Of a DNA stretch of 64,000 bases, positions 20,764 through 32,622 are shown piece after piece. Where the stretch lies: NCBI RefSeq assembly GCF_003576645.1, contig NC_044930.1, positions 9,411,932 to 9,475,931 on the forward strand. The letters run 5' to 3'. Source of the stretch: Ipomoea triloba. Its lineage: Eukaryota > Streptophyta > Magnoliopsida > Solanales > Convolvulaceae. The position numbers were made by a program, and so were the translations under genes. The notes under the pieces are model-generated. The model worked only from the letters and a program-made list of their open reading frames with translations. It did not search any database and was not told the origin of the DNA. Position 1 is the first letter of the stretch. The number at the start of each line of letters is the position of its first letter.

Positions 20764-23510
20764 GAATCGCAAGTTGTGCAAATTGGGGCTTTCAGTCCAC
20801 AACGACAGTACATCACAGACTCATGTTCCAAGTTGTTTCACACACCTGGTGAAGTCTAAGATGAAGACAATTCAAATTAAGTAGACGAGCGAAGCTGATA
20901 CGATTTTTAGAAGACGGAGCTGAAGAAAGAAATCGGAGATGGGTTTGAGAAAACAAAGCTGAAGAAAGAAATCTAAGATGAAGGACATATGGATAGGGTT
21001 TGCTTGGTTTTAATTTATAGTCTTAATAAATTTTATGTCAACAACCAATTTTAACAATTAAATTTCCAAGTCAGCTTATATATGCACGGGCAACCTGATG
21101 GAACTTGGAAAAAAATGATAAATTTAAGCATTTTAAGAAGTTTTTGTGTTAAATTAGCTCTTATTTTAGACTATAATAGGTTATTTGAGCACTTCTATGT
21201 AGTATATAGGCCTATTTGACCAGTCTGCCTTTTATTTTTATTCCTCAGCCTAACCAAACATTATAATATAAATTAGTTTTTTACATACATTGCGCGAATG
21301 AGATAATGTCCAATGTTTATTTTTAAATAAGTATTTTAAAGTATATCAATGCAAGATTATATAGGAGATGTTCATGCATATGTAATTGAATGTTGAATTT
21401 GTTTATTTAAATTGGTAATTCAAAGTTTATGAATGCAAGATAATATATAAGAGATTGATTATAATTGTCACTAAAATAAATGTTTGCGACTTTGTAGAAA
21501 CACTAATCTAAATACTTAGTTTAAAAATGATAGTATAAATAAATACTACTCTTTCTTTTGAATTTCTCTAAGTCTTTTTAATTCTCTTCCAGGTAGCATT
21601 GTTATTATCTTTATCTTCAGTATTTTTTTTTAATTTACTTATTGGTAATGTGTCATGTGCATTTGAGTTATTGTGGTAGTATATAGAGGGCAACGTCATG
21701 CAATAAAATTATGATGTAGGAAGTTGTAGATTTGTTTCGTTGTGTTTGTATATATGACTAATTAAGATCTTAGTTGCACTATGAACTCTTGATCTTGCAA
21801 GCGCTTATTGATATTTGGCAATGGTAGTTTTCTCCCTACATACATGTTTCATGTGCTGTGAGATTTGTGTTGTACATTCTCAAGTGAAAGTATTAGACAA
21901 AATATTAATATTTATTATATTTGTAGAAGGTTAATGAGTAGTCATTTTGTTCCAGTTTCATAACATATTTATTTGATAGTAACAACAATAACTTTGCAGG
22001 TAGTCCGAATACTGATGCTGCAATATGTCTAGTTTCATCAACAGTTTCTACCTCCATTTTGCACATGTTATTTTGTAGTTTATATTTTTGGAATTAGTAT
22101 GAATGAGTGTAGTACTTGTTTTTGTGTGTGCATGTGTGTGTGTGTGTGTGTTTTTTTTTTTGTAATTTTTTTTGTTGATTTAATACTAATCTTGTAGTAC
22201 CCACTGCTGCCTTTCATCACAATGCATGCAGTTAAATAGTTTGCCACTTTGTGCATAAATATATTTAAACAGTGGCTACATCCTATATATCAATTATTTT
22301 TGTTGTAATTTGTCTTTAATCCAAGCAAGTTGATTGTAGAAAATAAAATGAATTGTAAATTTATAGTAGTTTTAATATATTTAAAGAACTGCACAATAAG
22401 TATTTTACATATAGGATTAATGAATTCTGCAACGGTAGCTATTTTTGAAAGTTCTTCATTTTCTGAATTTGAAAAATTGATTCCTACAACGTTGTAGTCT
22501 CAGCATCTTTTCAATGCATCAAGTGTGTCATAATGTTCTATTGCCTACATTGACATTTTTCATAATTAGTTTTAAATCAATTTATTGAGTTATTTGAATG
22601 TCTTCTTTGTCATCAAATCCTCCCTATGTAGTTAATATGATTGGCTTCAAACTGTCTTTTTTTTTAAAAAAAAATCCAATATAATGTTATTTACATACTA
22701 CTTGGTATATATATATAAAACATTATTTTGTAGTATAACTTTGATATTTGATTACAAGATATTGTAGAAAGAAAACAATGAACAATGTAATGGATATAAT
22801 TAATTAATAAATTTGAAGGTAAAGAATATTTTCATTGTAGAAAATATAGACAATATAACTAATGAAATTATATCTCTTTTTAAATTTATTGATAATGAAT
22901 ATTTTTTTTAATAAAGGCATTGTAGACATCGAATTATAAATTAAAGAAATGCATATGTATTATTTTTTGTTGTAACTACTAATTTATTTAATTTGAAGGT
23001 AAAAAATATTTGCATTATATTGTAGAAAATATAAACAATATAACTGTACTAATGAAATTATCTCTTTTTAAATTTGTTGATAATGAATATTTCTTTTTGA
23101 ATAAATGCATTGTAGACATCGAATTATAAATTAAAGAAATGCATATGTATTTAATAATTTGACCATCATTTTTTCTACCCATTATAGGTCTAACTTTTTT
23201 TTTTGGCTCTTATTAGTATAGTAGATTTTGAAGTCTATTGCTTTAACAAACTAAATAATTACTTTAAGAAATTAAATGAGATTTGTATTCCCCTAAATTT
23301 CATTCTACGAACCAAACATATTTTAAAAATTCAAAATATGTTTATTGAATCGTTTTGAAGTATAATATAGTGGAGAGCATAATATTTGCAGCTTCCATAA
23401 ATGAGATGGCAGTGGCATCCAAAGCAATTCCACATCCTACTCTCAAAATTGCATGTCAAATATTCTAAAATATCATACAAGTGATGCTACATTATTCTAC
23501 TAAGGGTGTG
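20764..23510. other. AT-rich intergenic region, no gene recognised
   Basis: No frame of interest. The only structure seen is a direct duplication of about 165 bp (22815-22970 and 22987-23153, sharing GCATTGTAGACATCGAATT) and a (TG)n run at 22129-22151. Confidence 0.6.
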
Positions 23511-23513
23511 TTT

Positions 23514-24106
23514 AGAAACCCGGAAAATGATTTCCGGAAATCATTTTCCGGGTTTTTTGTATTTGGGAGTGCTTGGAAAACCCAGTCAACGGAAAATGAT
23601 TTCCGTTGATTGGGGAAAATAACACCATTTTGGCGGAAAACGACTTCCGCCCAAAATGAGCGGAAGTCATTTTCCGCCCTCCCTTGCTCCCGTGCTAGCC
23701 TACTAGGGACGGCCGGCCGTCCCTCTCTTCGTGCTAGGCACGGCCAGCCGTCCGTCCCTTTGTTCCGGCGGACTGGTTTCCGCCGGAAACCAGTCCGCCG
23801 GAGCTCTGGTTTCCGGCCAGAGCAGATCTGCTCTGGATTGCTCTGGTTCCAGCAGAAACCAGAGCGATGCTCTTTTTTTTTTTTTTTTCCTTTTCTTTTC
23901 TTGTTATATAAATATGATTATTTTATATCTTTTTGTATTTTAAATACAATAAAAAAATTATATAATTATATTATACTCATTTTCCGAAAAATGAACCAAA
24001 CACACCAGAACAGTTTTCCAAGATGCAACCAAACACAGAAAATCAAACAGTTTTCTGGAAAATGACTCATTTTCCAGAAAACATTTTCCTGCTTCCAAAC
24101 ACACCC
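23514..24106. mobile_element. Tourist-like (PIF/Harbinger) MITE, 593 bp
   Basis: It is flanked by TAA (23511-23513 and 24107-24109), the 3-bp target of PIF/Harbinger elements. The left end GGGTGTGTTTAGAAA is inverted at the right as CTTCCAAACACACCC. Subterminal GGAAAATGATTTCCGG and ATTTTCCAGAAAA motifs form further hairpins. A GC-rich core (23650-23880) with short repeats such as GGTTTCCGCCGGAAACC interrupts the AT-rich ends; it could be captured host DNA but encodes nothing I recognise. Confidence 0.8.
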
Positions 24107-24564
24107 TAAATTTAATTTTTAATACTCGCATCATAACATGGCACTACTTAATTATTTTTCATATTAAATGTATTATTTTTATATTAAATAAAAATCTTTT
24201 TTCAATAGTTTTGTCTGACTTTGGATATTTACTCTGGATTCTGTCACTCTGGTCCAATTGCTGCTCAACTTAGTCAACTTTATACACCTACTAATTAAGG
24301 CTACTATTATCCTAACTCCTAACAAACTCTACCAAGACCAATAATTAGCAATCGCCTCAAGTAATATCTAATGCAAAATATTAGCAATGGCCTCAAGATG
24401 TTTTTATATTTATTTATTTTTTATTTAGATATGTGGCTAAACTTCTTAGAATTGAAGTGGACATAAAGCTGGTAACATGACTTCTACCCATTGCCATAAG
24501 ATAAGATGCACCCACCCCACCATCTTATCTCTAAACTCACCCAATTTTCCACCAAATTGTAGCC

Positions 24565-25527
24565 ATGGATCCCAAGCTAGTCGAGCTCTACGACACCATG
24601 GGTTTCATACGCAACCCAGATGGTTCATTAACACGTATTCGGGAAAACACCGCCGACCCAACCTACGCCGTTGATCCATCCTTAGTTCTAACCAAAGATA
24701 TCTCCATAAACCAATCCAAAAACACTTGGGCTCGAATTATCCTACCCCGCCAGGCGCTTGATTCTCCGCCCCAATCCAAACTGCCCCTCATACTCTTCTT
24801 TCACGGCGGGGGATTTATCGTGGCCGGCCCGGCCGAGCCGAGCTTCCAAGATTTCTACCGCGCCATGGCCACTCTAATCTCCGCGGCGGTGGTCTCCGTC
24901 TCGTACCGCCGCGCGCCGGAGGACCGGCTGCCGGCGGCGTACGATGATTGCCTGGAATCACTGCACTGGATCAAAGACAGCGACGATGAGTGGCTGAGAA
25001 ATTCCGTTGACTTCTCTCGGTGCTTTATCATGGGCGAAAGCGCCGGCGGGAACCTAGCCTACCGCGTGGGCCTACGCGCATCGGCGAGTTGTGCGGAGCT
25101 GAAGCCTTTGGAGATCAAAGGGCTGATATTACACGAACCGTTTTTTGGGGGGATGGAGAGGACAGAATCGGAATTAAGATCTGAGAATGATACGGTGCTT
25201 CCATTGGATCTGACCGATCTGACGTGGGAGGTGGCACTTCCACTGGGCGTTGACCGGGATCACGTTTACTGTAATCCAATGGTTGAGATTAAAGCGAATC
25301 CCGGGATGTTTGATGAGGTTAAGCGTCTGGGGTGGAGGATTTGGGTGTCGGGTAGTAAGGGAGACCCGACGGTTGACCGGCAAGTGGAGGTATTGAATGC
25401 GTTGCAAAATATGGGAGTGAAAGCGGTGGGTCGGTTCATTGAGGGAGGGCGACATGGCATTGAGCTTTCTGATCCACCCAAAGCTAAGGAACTGTGCATT
25501 GCGATAAAAGAGTTTGTAGAATCCTAA
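24565..25527 (+). CDS. CXE1-like carboxylesterase, copy 4 (divergent)
   Basis: This 320-aa intronless alpha/beta-hydrolase is on the opposite strand to copies 1-3. Motifs: HGGGF at 80-84, G-E-S-A-G-G at 157-162 (Ser159), Asp267 in KGDPTVD, His297 in GGRHG. It keeps the Glu of the family-typical GESAGG that the other three changed to Thr, and it is two residues shorter in the N-terminal loop. It is therefore likely to represent the older lineage from which copies 1-3 expanded. Codons are clearly GC-richer than in its surroundings. The ATG at 24565 follows a C-rich leader (CTAAACTCACCCAATTTTCC). Predicted soluble ester hydrolase; substrate unknown. Confidence 0.95.
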   Translation: MDPKLVELYDTMGFIRNPDGSLTRIRENTADPTYAVDPSLVLTKDISINQSKNTWARIILPRQALDSPPQSKLPLILFFHGGGFIVAGPAEPSFQDFYRAMATLISAAVVSVSYRRAPEDRLPAAYDDCLESLHWIKDSDDEWLRNSVDFSRCFIMGESAGGNLAYRVGLRASASCAELKPLEIKGLILHEPFFGGMERTESELRSENDTVLPLDLTDLTWEVALPLGVDRDHVYCNPMVEIKANPGMFDEVKRLGWRIWVSGSKGDPTVDRQVEVLNALQNMGVKAVGRFIEGGRHGIELSDPPKAKELCIAIKEFVES

Positions 25528-25870
25528 ATGCTTCTGCTGAAATTAAACTTAAATACATCATTTTAATTATTTACTGTGAAGTGTGTCCCACACGTTATTG
25601 TATTTGGAGGCCGGTTTTATATCAGAACAAGGAAAATGGCATGTCATTCCTCCTACCTTTATCAAAATGTTTAGAGTTGGAGTGTACCAATGATACACAT
25701 AGTACCCTATATTTAATTGGTCTATTATTTGTCAAAAATATTAAGTAAATGTTGTTAGGATGTTAGTTTTATCAATCACGGACTAAGTATTTGGTACGTA
25801 ATTTGAGGAGTGTTTAGGTTTGTTTGTATTATGAATTGCTTAGCCTTTCTCAAAGCTTTACCGTAATTTA

Positions 25871-26298
25871 TATCGTGGACCAGGGTGCACAATGCATTGT
25901 GCATTCCGTACCAAAACGACGTCGTTTTGGTCATTTTAAGTAATGGTTTGTTTTTTTGGAAATCACGTTTCCCATTTTGGGCGGTCTGTGTATATTTGTG
26001 TTAATATTCTGTGTATTCTTTGAAGACATTCTGTGTATTGTAGACTACAATGCTGTGTATTCATATTAGGGATACTTAAACATAGGTTATGACGTGTTTT
26101 GTGTATTCGAATGTTAGGAGGATGATTTCTATGTAGTTGTATCAATATTCTGTGTATTTTCTCAAGTCAGTTTGTGTATTCTAGACAAGGATTCTGTGTA
26201 TTCATGTTAGTGGTACTTAAATATAGGGGTGATGTGTTTGTGTATTTGGTGTTTTCATATTCTGTGTATTCTTTAAAGGCATTATGTGGTCCACGATA
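25871..26298. mobile_element. MITE with TATCGTGGACCA termini (428 bp)
   Basis: A perfect 12-bp terminal inverted repeat TATCGTGGACCA lies at 25871-25882 and, inverted, at 26287-26298. Near the left end is a perfect 20-bp palindrome (25911-25930, CCAAAACGAC and its inverse). The interior is a run of about ten degenerate TTCTGTGTATTC units. Flanking TA-rich sequence leaves the target-site duplication unclear. Confidence 0.7.
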
Positions 26299-26429
26299 TA
26301 ACAATTGAGGCTTTACACCCCTATTATTTATACAAGTTAAGAGGAACGTCTCCCTTTTGGTAACTCTAAATTACCATATATGCTTTAGGACATCTTTACT
26401 TATTACATTTTAAGTTAACTTCCTAATAT

Positions 26430-28130
26430 ATAGCGATTTTCCTTCCATATTCCGTGCACAAGATCCGCGCCCAACCGCCTCCACTCATTAGGAAACTTCC
26501 CCAACCGTCTTTCTTACACCGCGTTACTCGCACCACCTTTGAACCTCCTGGCTCGACCCGAACCCTTTGACTGGTTGGACTGTCCGACCATTCGCCTTCC
26601 TCATGTTCTTCCTTCCCCATGGTAATTAATTGTTTCAATAGCACCACAAAGCAGTCTACTGAATAACCTCAATAAACAATTCCGCAACCGATCGACCAAT
26701 CACCAGCCGGTCGTCGTTAGACTCCCTTCCTGCTAGATCCAATCCTTCAAGCCTACATTCCTTTCTCATGAGTTTTCCATCACCCTCATCGATCGTCCCT
26801 TTTCTCCGTCCGAGCTTCAGGTCCCAAGTCTTAACTCTTACTCCATCATCTAGTCCCTCATTTTCCCGAGCTACGCGAAGCATGATTTGGAAAAATATCT
26901 CACTTCTTCTTCACTCCCTCTTCTCCTTATCTACAAACTTAATGTTCCTCCCTGTCTCATTTTCCTGACTTACACGAAGCACCCTCGGAGGCATGCTAGC
27001 AGCTTGGCCCCTTCCGGTGTTCTATCTTTTCGCTCTTTCTACTCCTTTCTTCTTTCCCTTAGCCTTTAGAAAATTTAACCCCCCTAGTCCCTCACTTTCC
27101 TGAGTCACGCGAAGCACGACTCGGAAAAGTACTAGTAACTCCGACCTCTCTCCAACCATCCGCCCTTCCTTCACCTTCGCCCCTCATTCCTGATTGTAGA
27201 ACGAAAGTTTTTACTCCCCCCTCCCCCCGTCCCTCACTTTCTCGAGTTACGCGAAGCAGAACTCGCAAAAGTACTTATGTCGGGGCTCCCAAACTTCCTC
27301 TTACGTCAGTCGCGATTCACCTCTATCCGACCTTCCTTATTTCGTCTCTATCCTCCACATGTCTCATCATATGTTAGACTCACTGCCATAAATGCTTTTG
27401 ATCCTTATCTTTTACGGGGCAGAGTACTTATTGACACCATCACATCGCCTTAAAGGTGTGTGATCATAAGTGCAAATTGTCACTCAAACCCCAAGGTAAA
27501 TTCTTTCCTACTGACCTTTTTCTACAGGAAGCTTTTGGTTCGACCTCCCATGTTTCGTCTGAACATTTTGCCCAACCCGACCTTCTAGGTCGATTATCAA
27601 CGACTGGGTTTAGCTGACTGACCTTCCGCCGTCGGTTTTGACTCCTCCACCTTTTCCGCTTTCCCTCATTAATCATTACCTTTAATTCCCCATAAAGGTA
27701 ATTATGGTTTTCACACTCGAACGGCTGTCAATTGGCGCATCTTCAACCCAGCTGTCTGATCCGTGCCACGTGTCTCTATCCCCTTGCCCTTTATCCCTAT
27801 AAATGACCCATCTTTTTCACGTTTTTACTGTTTACCCTCTTCCGTCGCTGTCAAACTTCCTTCACCATTTCCGCCGCCTTCTCTCCTTTTCGCTACTTAT
27901 CTTCTGTCGTGATCCTACTGCTTTCCTCCGCATTACGCCCTTTTTCCCTGTCACTGCCTTTCTTTCTTCTCTCTGATGTCAGTTTCAAACTTTCAGGTAG
28001 GCCCTATTCTTTCTTTCCTTTTATTAGTTTATGGCTTCTTCTTTTTCTTTTTCTCATTTCCGCCTTGGGGCTACTAATAGCCCCTCTACTTCTTCTTCCC
28101 ATCCGGTTGCTTCAAGCGAAGCTCTAGCTA
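26430..28130. other. GC-richer repetitive tract, possible LTR-retroelement remnant
   Basis: Base composition changes sharply to C/T-rich. Four diverged copies of a block with TCACTTTC.TGAG..ACGCGAAGCA..ACTCG lie at about 26855, 26957, 27092 and 27236. A good TATA motif CTATAAATGA (27798-27807) follows CCACGTG, a G-box. No gag/pol domain or gene could be read on either strand. It may be the regulatory/LTR part of a retroelement, or captured promoter DNA; both are inference. Confidence 0.35.
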
Positions 28131-28199
28131 AAATTCCGGCTATAACATCGATTTTTTCCAAAACAGATGTCTAAACTATAAATTAATTTATAATTTAAA

Positions 28200-28420
28200 A
28201 AAAAAACACACTTTTAACGTCAGTTTTTATAACTAATTGTCGTAACCTAATTATTACAAAAAAAATAAAAGAAGGAATATAATATACGGCTCCCACTTTT
28301 TTTGTTTTTAAATCGTCGTTGTATATCATAAATAATTTTTAATTTTATTTTTATAATTAGTTTACGACTTCGGTATGTTATGCATTTGATTCAAATTCAT
28401 ATTTATTACTAACAAAAGAT
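28200..28420. repeat. CACTA-like subterminal remnant
   Basis: CACACTTTTAACGTCAGTTTTTAT and later AAATCGTCGTTGTATATC resemble the GTCGGTTTTT subterminal repeats of the element at 6280. No terminus remains. Confidence 0.3.
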
Positions 28421-28650
28421 TTTTTTCTTTGCCTAAACACATTACTCATTCCAACATTTGAACCAAATGTCTAAAATGTGATGAAACTGTTAGTTGAGAA
28501 TTAAATTAAATTTGAAAATGTTATCACATACGGAGTATAATTTAATATATTCGGCGTAAAACATGGATATAAATGTGGCCAGATGTAGGTCATGGATGAG
28601 GTCATACTGGTGACGCAATTATCTAAAGTTAGCCTCGCAAATCTGCGTGC

Positions 28651-28784
28651 TATAAAGCAAAGAACTTCGACACCTTGAAATGCAACGATTTCTCATCTCT
28701 AAAGAGCAGCCAAATGCCAAAATAAACCTTGGCGGAAAATAACCCACTAAAAATCCAATTTTTTGCAGTGTCAAAGGCAGTGAG
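28651..28784 (+). promoter_or_regulatory. Core promoter and 5' leader exon of DUF247 copy 1, with uORF
   Basis: TATAAA at 28651-28656 is followed by a leader conserved with copies 2 and 3 that ends in a strong donor, GTGAG|GTATGT (exon end 28784). A short ORF, ATG at 28680, starts MQRFLI and stops at 28742 (20 codons). The same start is found in the other copies. The TATA-ATG distance is only about 25 bp, so the AUG could lie at the very start of the mRNA. Confidence 0.45.
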
Positions 28785-29229
28785 GTATGTATGCTTAGTT
28801 GCTCCTTCAGTTCATTCATACTTTCCAGGCATGTCTTGAGCGAGTTCATGTGTATTTCAAATTGTTAAAAGGGAAAAGGGTCACTAGGGTTCATACATAT
28901 TTTCCGATAAAAAAAATCGATTGCCGGCTACCGGCATTGGTCGCCGGACTATCGCCTGAGATAATGCCGGAATTAGAATGACTTGTAATAGCAGGTCAAT
29001 TACGGGCTATTGGACTTCATTGCCCAATATAACATGTTAGAAAGTGTACTTACACTTTTTAAAAGTTTATGGACTCTAATTGACTTTTCAGGTAAAGTTT
29101 AGAATTTATTTGACCTTTTCCCTTGTTAAAATAATCACAACTCTTGAAAATCTATCAGTTATAACAATTACTGTGGGGTGGATCTAGAAGGGACAATGGA
29201 GGCAGTTGCCCCTCACCCACCCCAGCACC

Positions 29230-29231
<2 letters not shown>

Positions 29232-29271
<40 letters not shown>
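29232..29271. repeat. (TA)n microsatellite
   Basis: TA run in the intron of DUF247 copy 1. A shorter run is at the same place in copies 2 and 3. Confidence 0.95.
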
Positions 29272-29272
<1 letters not shown>

Positions 29273-29332
29273 TCTAGTAAAAGTAAACAAACTATAAAAT
29301 ATTTTTATTCATAAAAATTGCAAGAGGTTGAG

Positions 29333-29470
29333 ATGTATAGCTCATCGGCTGTTTCACTGCTCATTCTCTTAGCTTCATATATATTAGTTTCAGAGGTATA
29401 CTTGACGAGCAATGCCATGGCGTCTCATATTGGCGACAATCCGCAGGAACAAAGTTCAACAAATGAGAAG
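29333..29470 (+). CDS. Possible signal-peptide exon upstream of DUF247 copy 1
   Basis: ATG at 29333 opens 46 codons: MYSS followed by a hydrophobic stretch (SLLILLASYILVSEVYL) like a signal peptide, then a polar tail ending NEK directly before a GT (29471). Splicing in phase 0 to the conserved acceptor at 29858/29859 gives a stop after 17 codons. Acceptors such as 29907/29908 would keep the frame. The sequence is absent from the matching place in copies 2 and 3. It may be an added exon, a decayed start or chance. Confidence 0.25.
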
Positions 29471-29858
29471 GTTTGTGCTCATTCAATTCTCTTACCAATG
29501 TTCAAGACCTTCTGTCAAGCTATACTACGTACCTTTGATTTTATATTCATCACGTATAGTGAATTGACTAATCTCACCCTACCGTTAAAAAAAAAATCAT
29601 ATATTATCATGCTTGATGGTGAGAAAAATGTTGCTCAGGTAGCCTGATCCATATTAAAATGATTAGTTTAGTTTGTATATATGTAGGAATGTTAAATAAA
29701 AGCAATTATATTTGTCAAGCACCTTTTGTTTAGTTGACACCTCTCTATGATTTTTCTCAATTTAACAATTGAGGACTAAATTGAGTATTAACAAAAAAAA
29801 AAAAAAAAAAAAAGTTTGAACACTAATATATACTGACTACAATTCATCAACGGAACAG

Positions 29859-31245
29859 GCAAGCAACACATCTACAAGATCTACCAAAAAGAATCCTTTC
29901 CGAACAGCTTAAAAATGTAAAACAATTATCTTCAGAAGCATGTCTATTTAAAGTGCACGAGAGGCTGCGTAAACCAAACCCAGAGGCTTATACACCTTTG
30001 ACAATATCCATCGGGCCTTACCATCATGGGAAGCCGGAGTTGAGGAAAATGGAAAGGTTGAAGGTATTGTATACACAGTCCCTTTTAAACAGAGCAGGAG
30101 GAGTGGGTGTGGAGGAGTGTTGGAAGAAATTAAAGGATTTGGAAGGCAAAGCGAGGAGCTATTATGGTGATGACATACTAAAAGTTAGAGGGGATGAATT
30201 CGTGAAGATGTTATTGCTTGATGGTTGCTTTATAGTGGAATTTGTTATTAGACAATCAGGTCTTTTAATGATGCAAAAACGCATATTTGATCCCATTTTC
30301 ATGCAGATTCAAGGGATGGTATGTAACATTCTTCGTGACATGTTGCTCCTGGAAAATCAACTCCCCTTCTTTGTTCTGCAAGCAATCTATGACATGATTA
30401 GTAATCCTGGCAACCCAGAATTCTCAGAGATGGTGAAAATTGCATTTCGGAATAAGATACCAAAGATGAACATTATCTCCCTACTCAATACTCAGGTCAA
30501 CCCCCAAGAGATAAAGCATTTACTTCAAATAGTTCACATTCTCTGCCAACCCCAAAATAATGGGCAGATTCATCCGCAACAGAAGACATGTTCTTCTAAT
30601 TCTTCTTGCTGCTTTTGGAAACAACCACAACAAATTATAGATGATGACGAGGCTGCTTTATTATGCAGTATCCGTACTGCAAGTGAGCTTCAAGAAGCTG
30701 GAGTTCGCTTCAAAAAGGTTGGCAAGATTAGTAACACCTCTTCTAATCAAACCATAAGTCTATTCGATATAAAGTTCAATCACGGCGTATTGGAGATCCC
30801 CTCTTTCGCTCTCTATCATCCAACAGAAACCTTCTTCAGAAATCTCATAGCCTACGAGCAACATTCTCCGGATGTGCATCCCATGTATTTCACAGATTAT
30901 GCCAAGTTCATGGATGATCTTATTAATACAGAGAAGGATGTCAACTTACTTCGTCTTAAAGATGTTTTTATAAATGGACTGGGAGATGACAAAGAAGTGA
31001 CCCGTCTTTTTAACGACCTTTGCAAAGGGGTTACATATTACAGTGGTGATGGCTTCTATTACAAAGATCTGTGCAAGGAATTGAATCTACATTGCAAAAA
31101 ACTCAGGAATGTGTTGATGGCAAGACTCAGACACGATTATTTTCACACTCCATGGGCAGGGATTTCCACCTTTGCAGCTATACTGCTTCTTTCGCTCACT
31201 ATTGCACAGACTGTTCTAGCTGCGCTTGATTATCTATATAAGTGA
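29859..31245 (+). CDS. DUF247 (UPF0481) protein, copy 1; N-terminus unresolved
   Basis: The frame is open from upstream of the conserved acceptor AACAG|GC (29858) to the TGA at 31243-31245. It contains the family landmarks: VHERLR..NPEAYTPLTISIGPYHHGK, LLLDGCFIVEFV, RDMLLLENQLPFFVL, ELQEAGV, FRNLIAYEQ and the C-terminal PWAGISTF with a membrane helix (AAILLLSLTIAQTVLAAL). DUF247 proteins are plant membrane-associated proteins; grass members specify S/Z self-incompatibility, but most have no known role. Unlike copy 3, the exon lacks the ATG: the ATGACTGAAGACAGG segment is missing, and the first in-frame ATG is deep in the domain. Either an upstream exon supplies the start or the copy is a pseudogene. 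Confidence 0.75.
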
Positions 31246-31249
31246 TTAA

Positions 31250-32590
31250 TTTAATCAATATAATCGAATAAGTGCGTGTGCTAGTGTTACGTTGTTAGAA
31301 TTGAATGTTAGAACGAAGTATCAAGTATGCATGTATATTTATTATTTTCAAGTGGTTTATGTATGCAATGAATTATTATTATTATTGATGAGGACATGGG
31401 ACCCGGGGGAAAGTGTTGGCCCATGGTGTCCTTTTTATTTGGAACACATAACCTCAAGTATAACAACACAAGTTTCTAACCACTAAGTCACTCTATCGCT
31501 TGTGTACTAAAACGCAAGATGCTATACTTAGCCATGTGAGAATCGATGACATCCAAGTAGTGGAGAAACACGTGTATGACCAATATTGAAGGCAACCCGA
31601 TGCCATACATTTGTCAAGCATCCGTTGCGTGTTCAACAATATAAATAGGCACCATTTCCTCCCTTTAAAGATATTCCTTAGCTCACCAAACCCCTCCTGG
31701 TCCATTGGCTTGGGTCCTAACTTCCAAGCTGAGCACTAGGGTTCGATCCTTACGCCTACAATATTATTTAACCAGTATGTTGGGCTTTGAATGTACTTTT
31801 TAGGCCTAGTACTCTGACCAATACTATTAGTATTTTCCTACCCCCGTTCTATACCTCTATACCCGATTCCGACAAAACCATCATTGGCGTTGTATGTGGG
31901 GAACGCTAAAAAAAGCATGCGTTGCTAGTTTCTACCAGTTTTACCCTTTCCCTTTTATGCAATCAAACCCGAGATATGCTAAAGTGGTCGATTCACAAAT
32001 CGAATGTTCGTCGTACCCGCAAGAATGCCTTAGCACCTCACATGGAAGAAACATTTAATGAGTTTGTTGAGCCTATGCACCACACACGTACACTCACCAT
32101 CACTCATTTTTGCTACACATTAGATAACACCTACGAAAACTAATGAGTGCGTAGCTTGGTGGAGATGTAGTGTGCTGGAAGGAGAAACCGTGACTGAGGC
32201 TTTTCTAAATTACTTGGACATGAGGATCTCAAGTATCTATCAGCCTCATGTAATCTCTTGCAAAGCATACTCTACTATTATCACCGTCAATGTTGTATTG
32301 GACAACATGAAAGAAAGAATGAGAAGGGAAATTGAAGAGAAGAAGAATAAAGAAAAAGAAGAAAGACTCTTCAATTAAAATTTTGTAATAATGTATACTT
32401 ATGCTCTTTTGCGCGGAATGTAATTGTAATACTTTTGAGATTATTAATAACAGTTTTTTCAGTGTGGATTGCGTAGTGTTTTAAATTTCTAGTACTTAAA
32501 TTCCTTATAACAATATTTGTCAAACTCAATTATGGGTTGAATTGTAATGAAAAATCAATTGAAGTTTTAAAACAACCTTATAATTTGGGT
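31250..32590. other. Intergenic, possible SINE and retroelement tail
   Basis: A perfect B-box-like GGTTCGATCC (31740-31749) with an A-box-like TGGTCCATTGG about 50 bp before it suggests a tRNA-derived SINE head (weak). From about 32400 the sequence leads without a gene into the polypurine tract of the Copia LTR, so 32400-32622 is probably the 3' internal end of that element. A 68-codon Lys/Glu-rich frame (32172-32378) is not recognisable. Confidence 0.35.
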
Positions 32591-32622
32591 ATAGGTTTTG
32601 GCATCATAAAAAGCGGGGGAAT

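Noticed and set aside
24565..25527. Horizontal transfer as explanation for the GC-rich codons of CXE copy 4
   Set aside because: The protein is a typical plant CXE and clearly paralogous to copies 1-3; GC-rich single-exon genes are common in plants.
28500..28540. ATACGGAGTATAATTTAATATA as a Stowaway element end
   Set aside because: Only the short GGAGTA-type terminal word is present; no partner end found.
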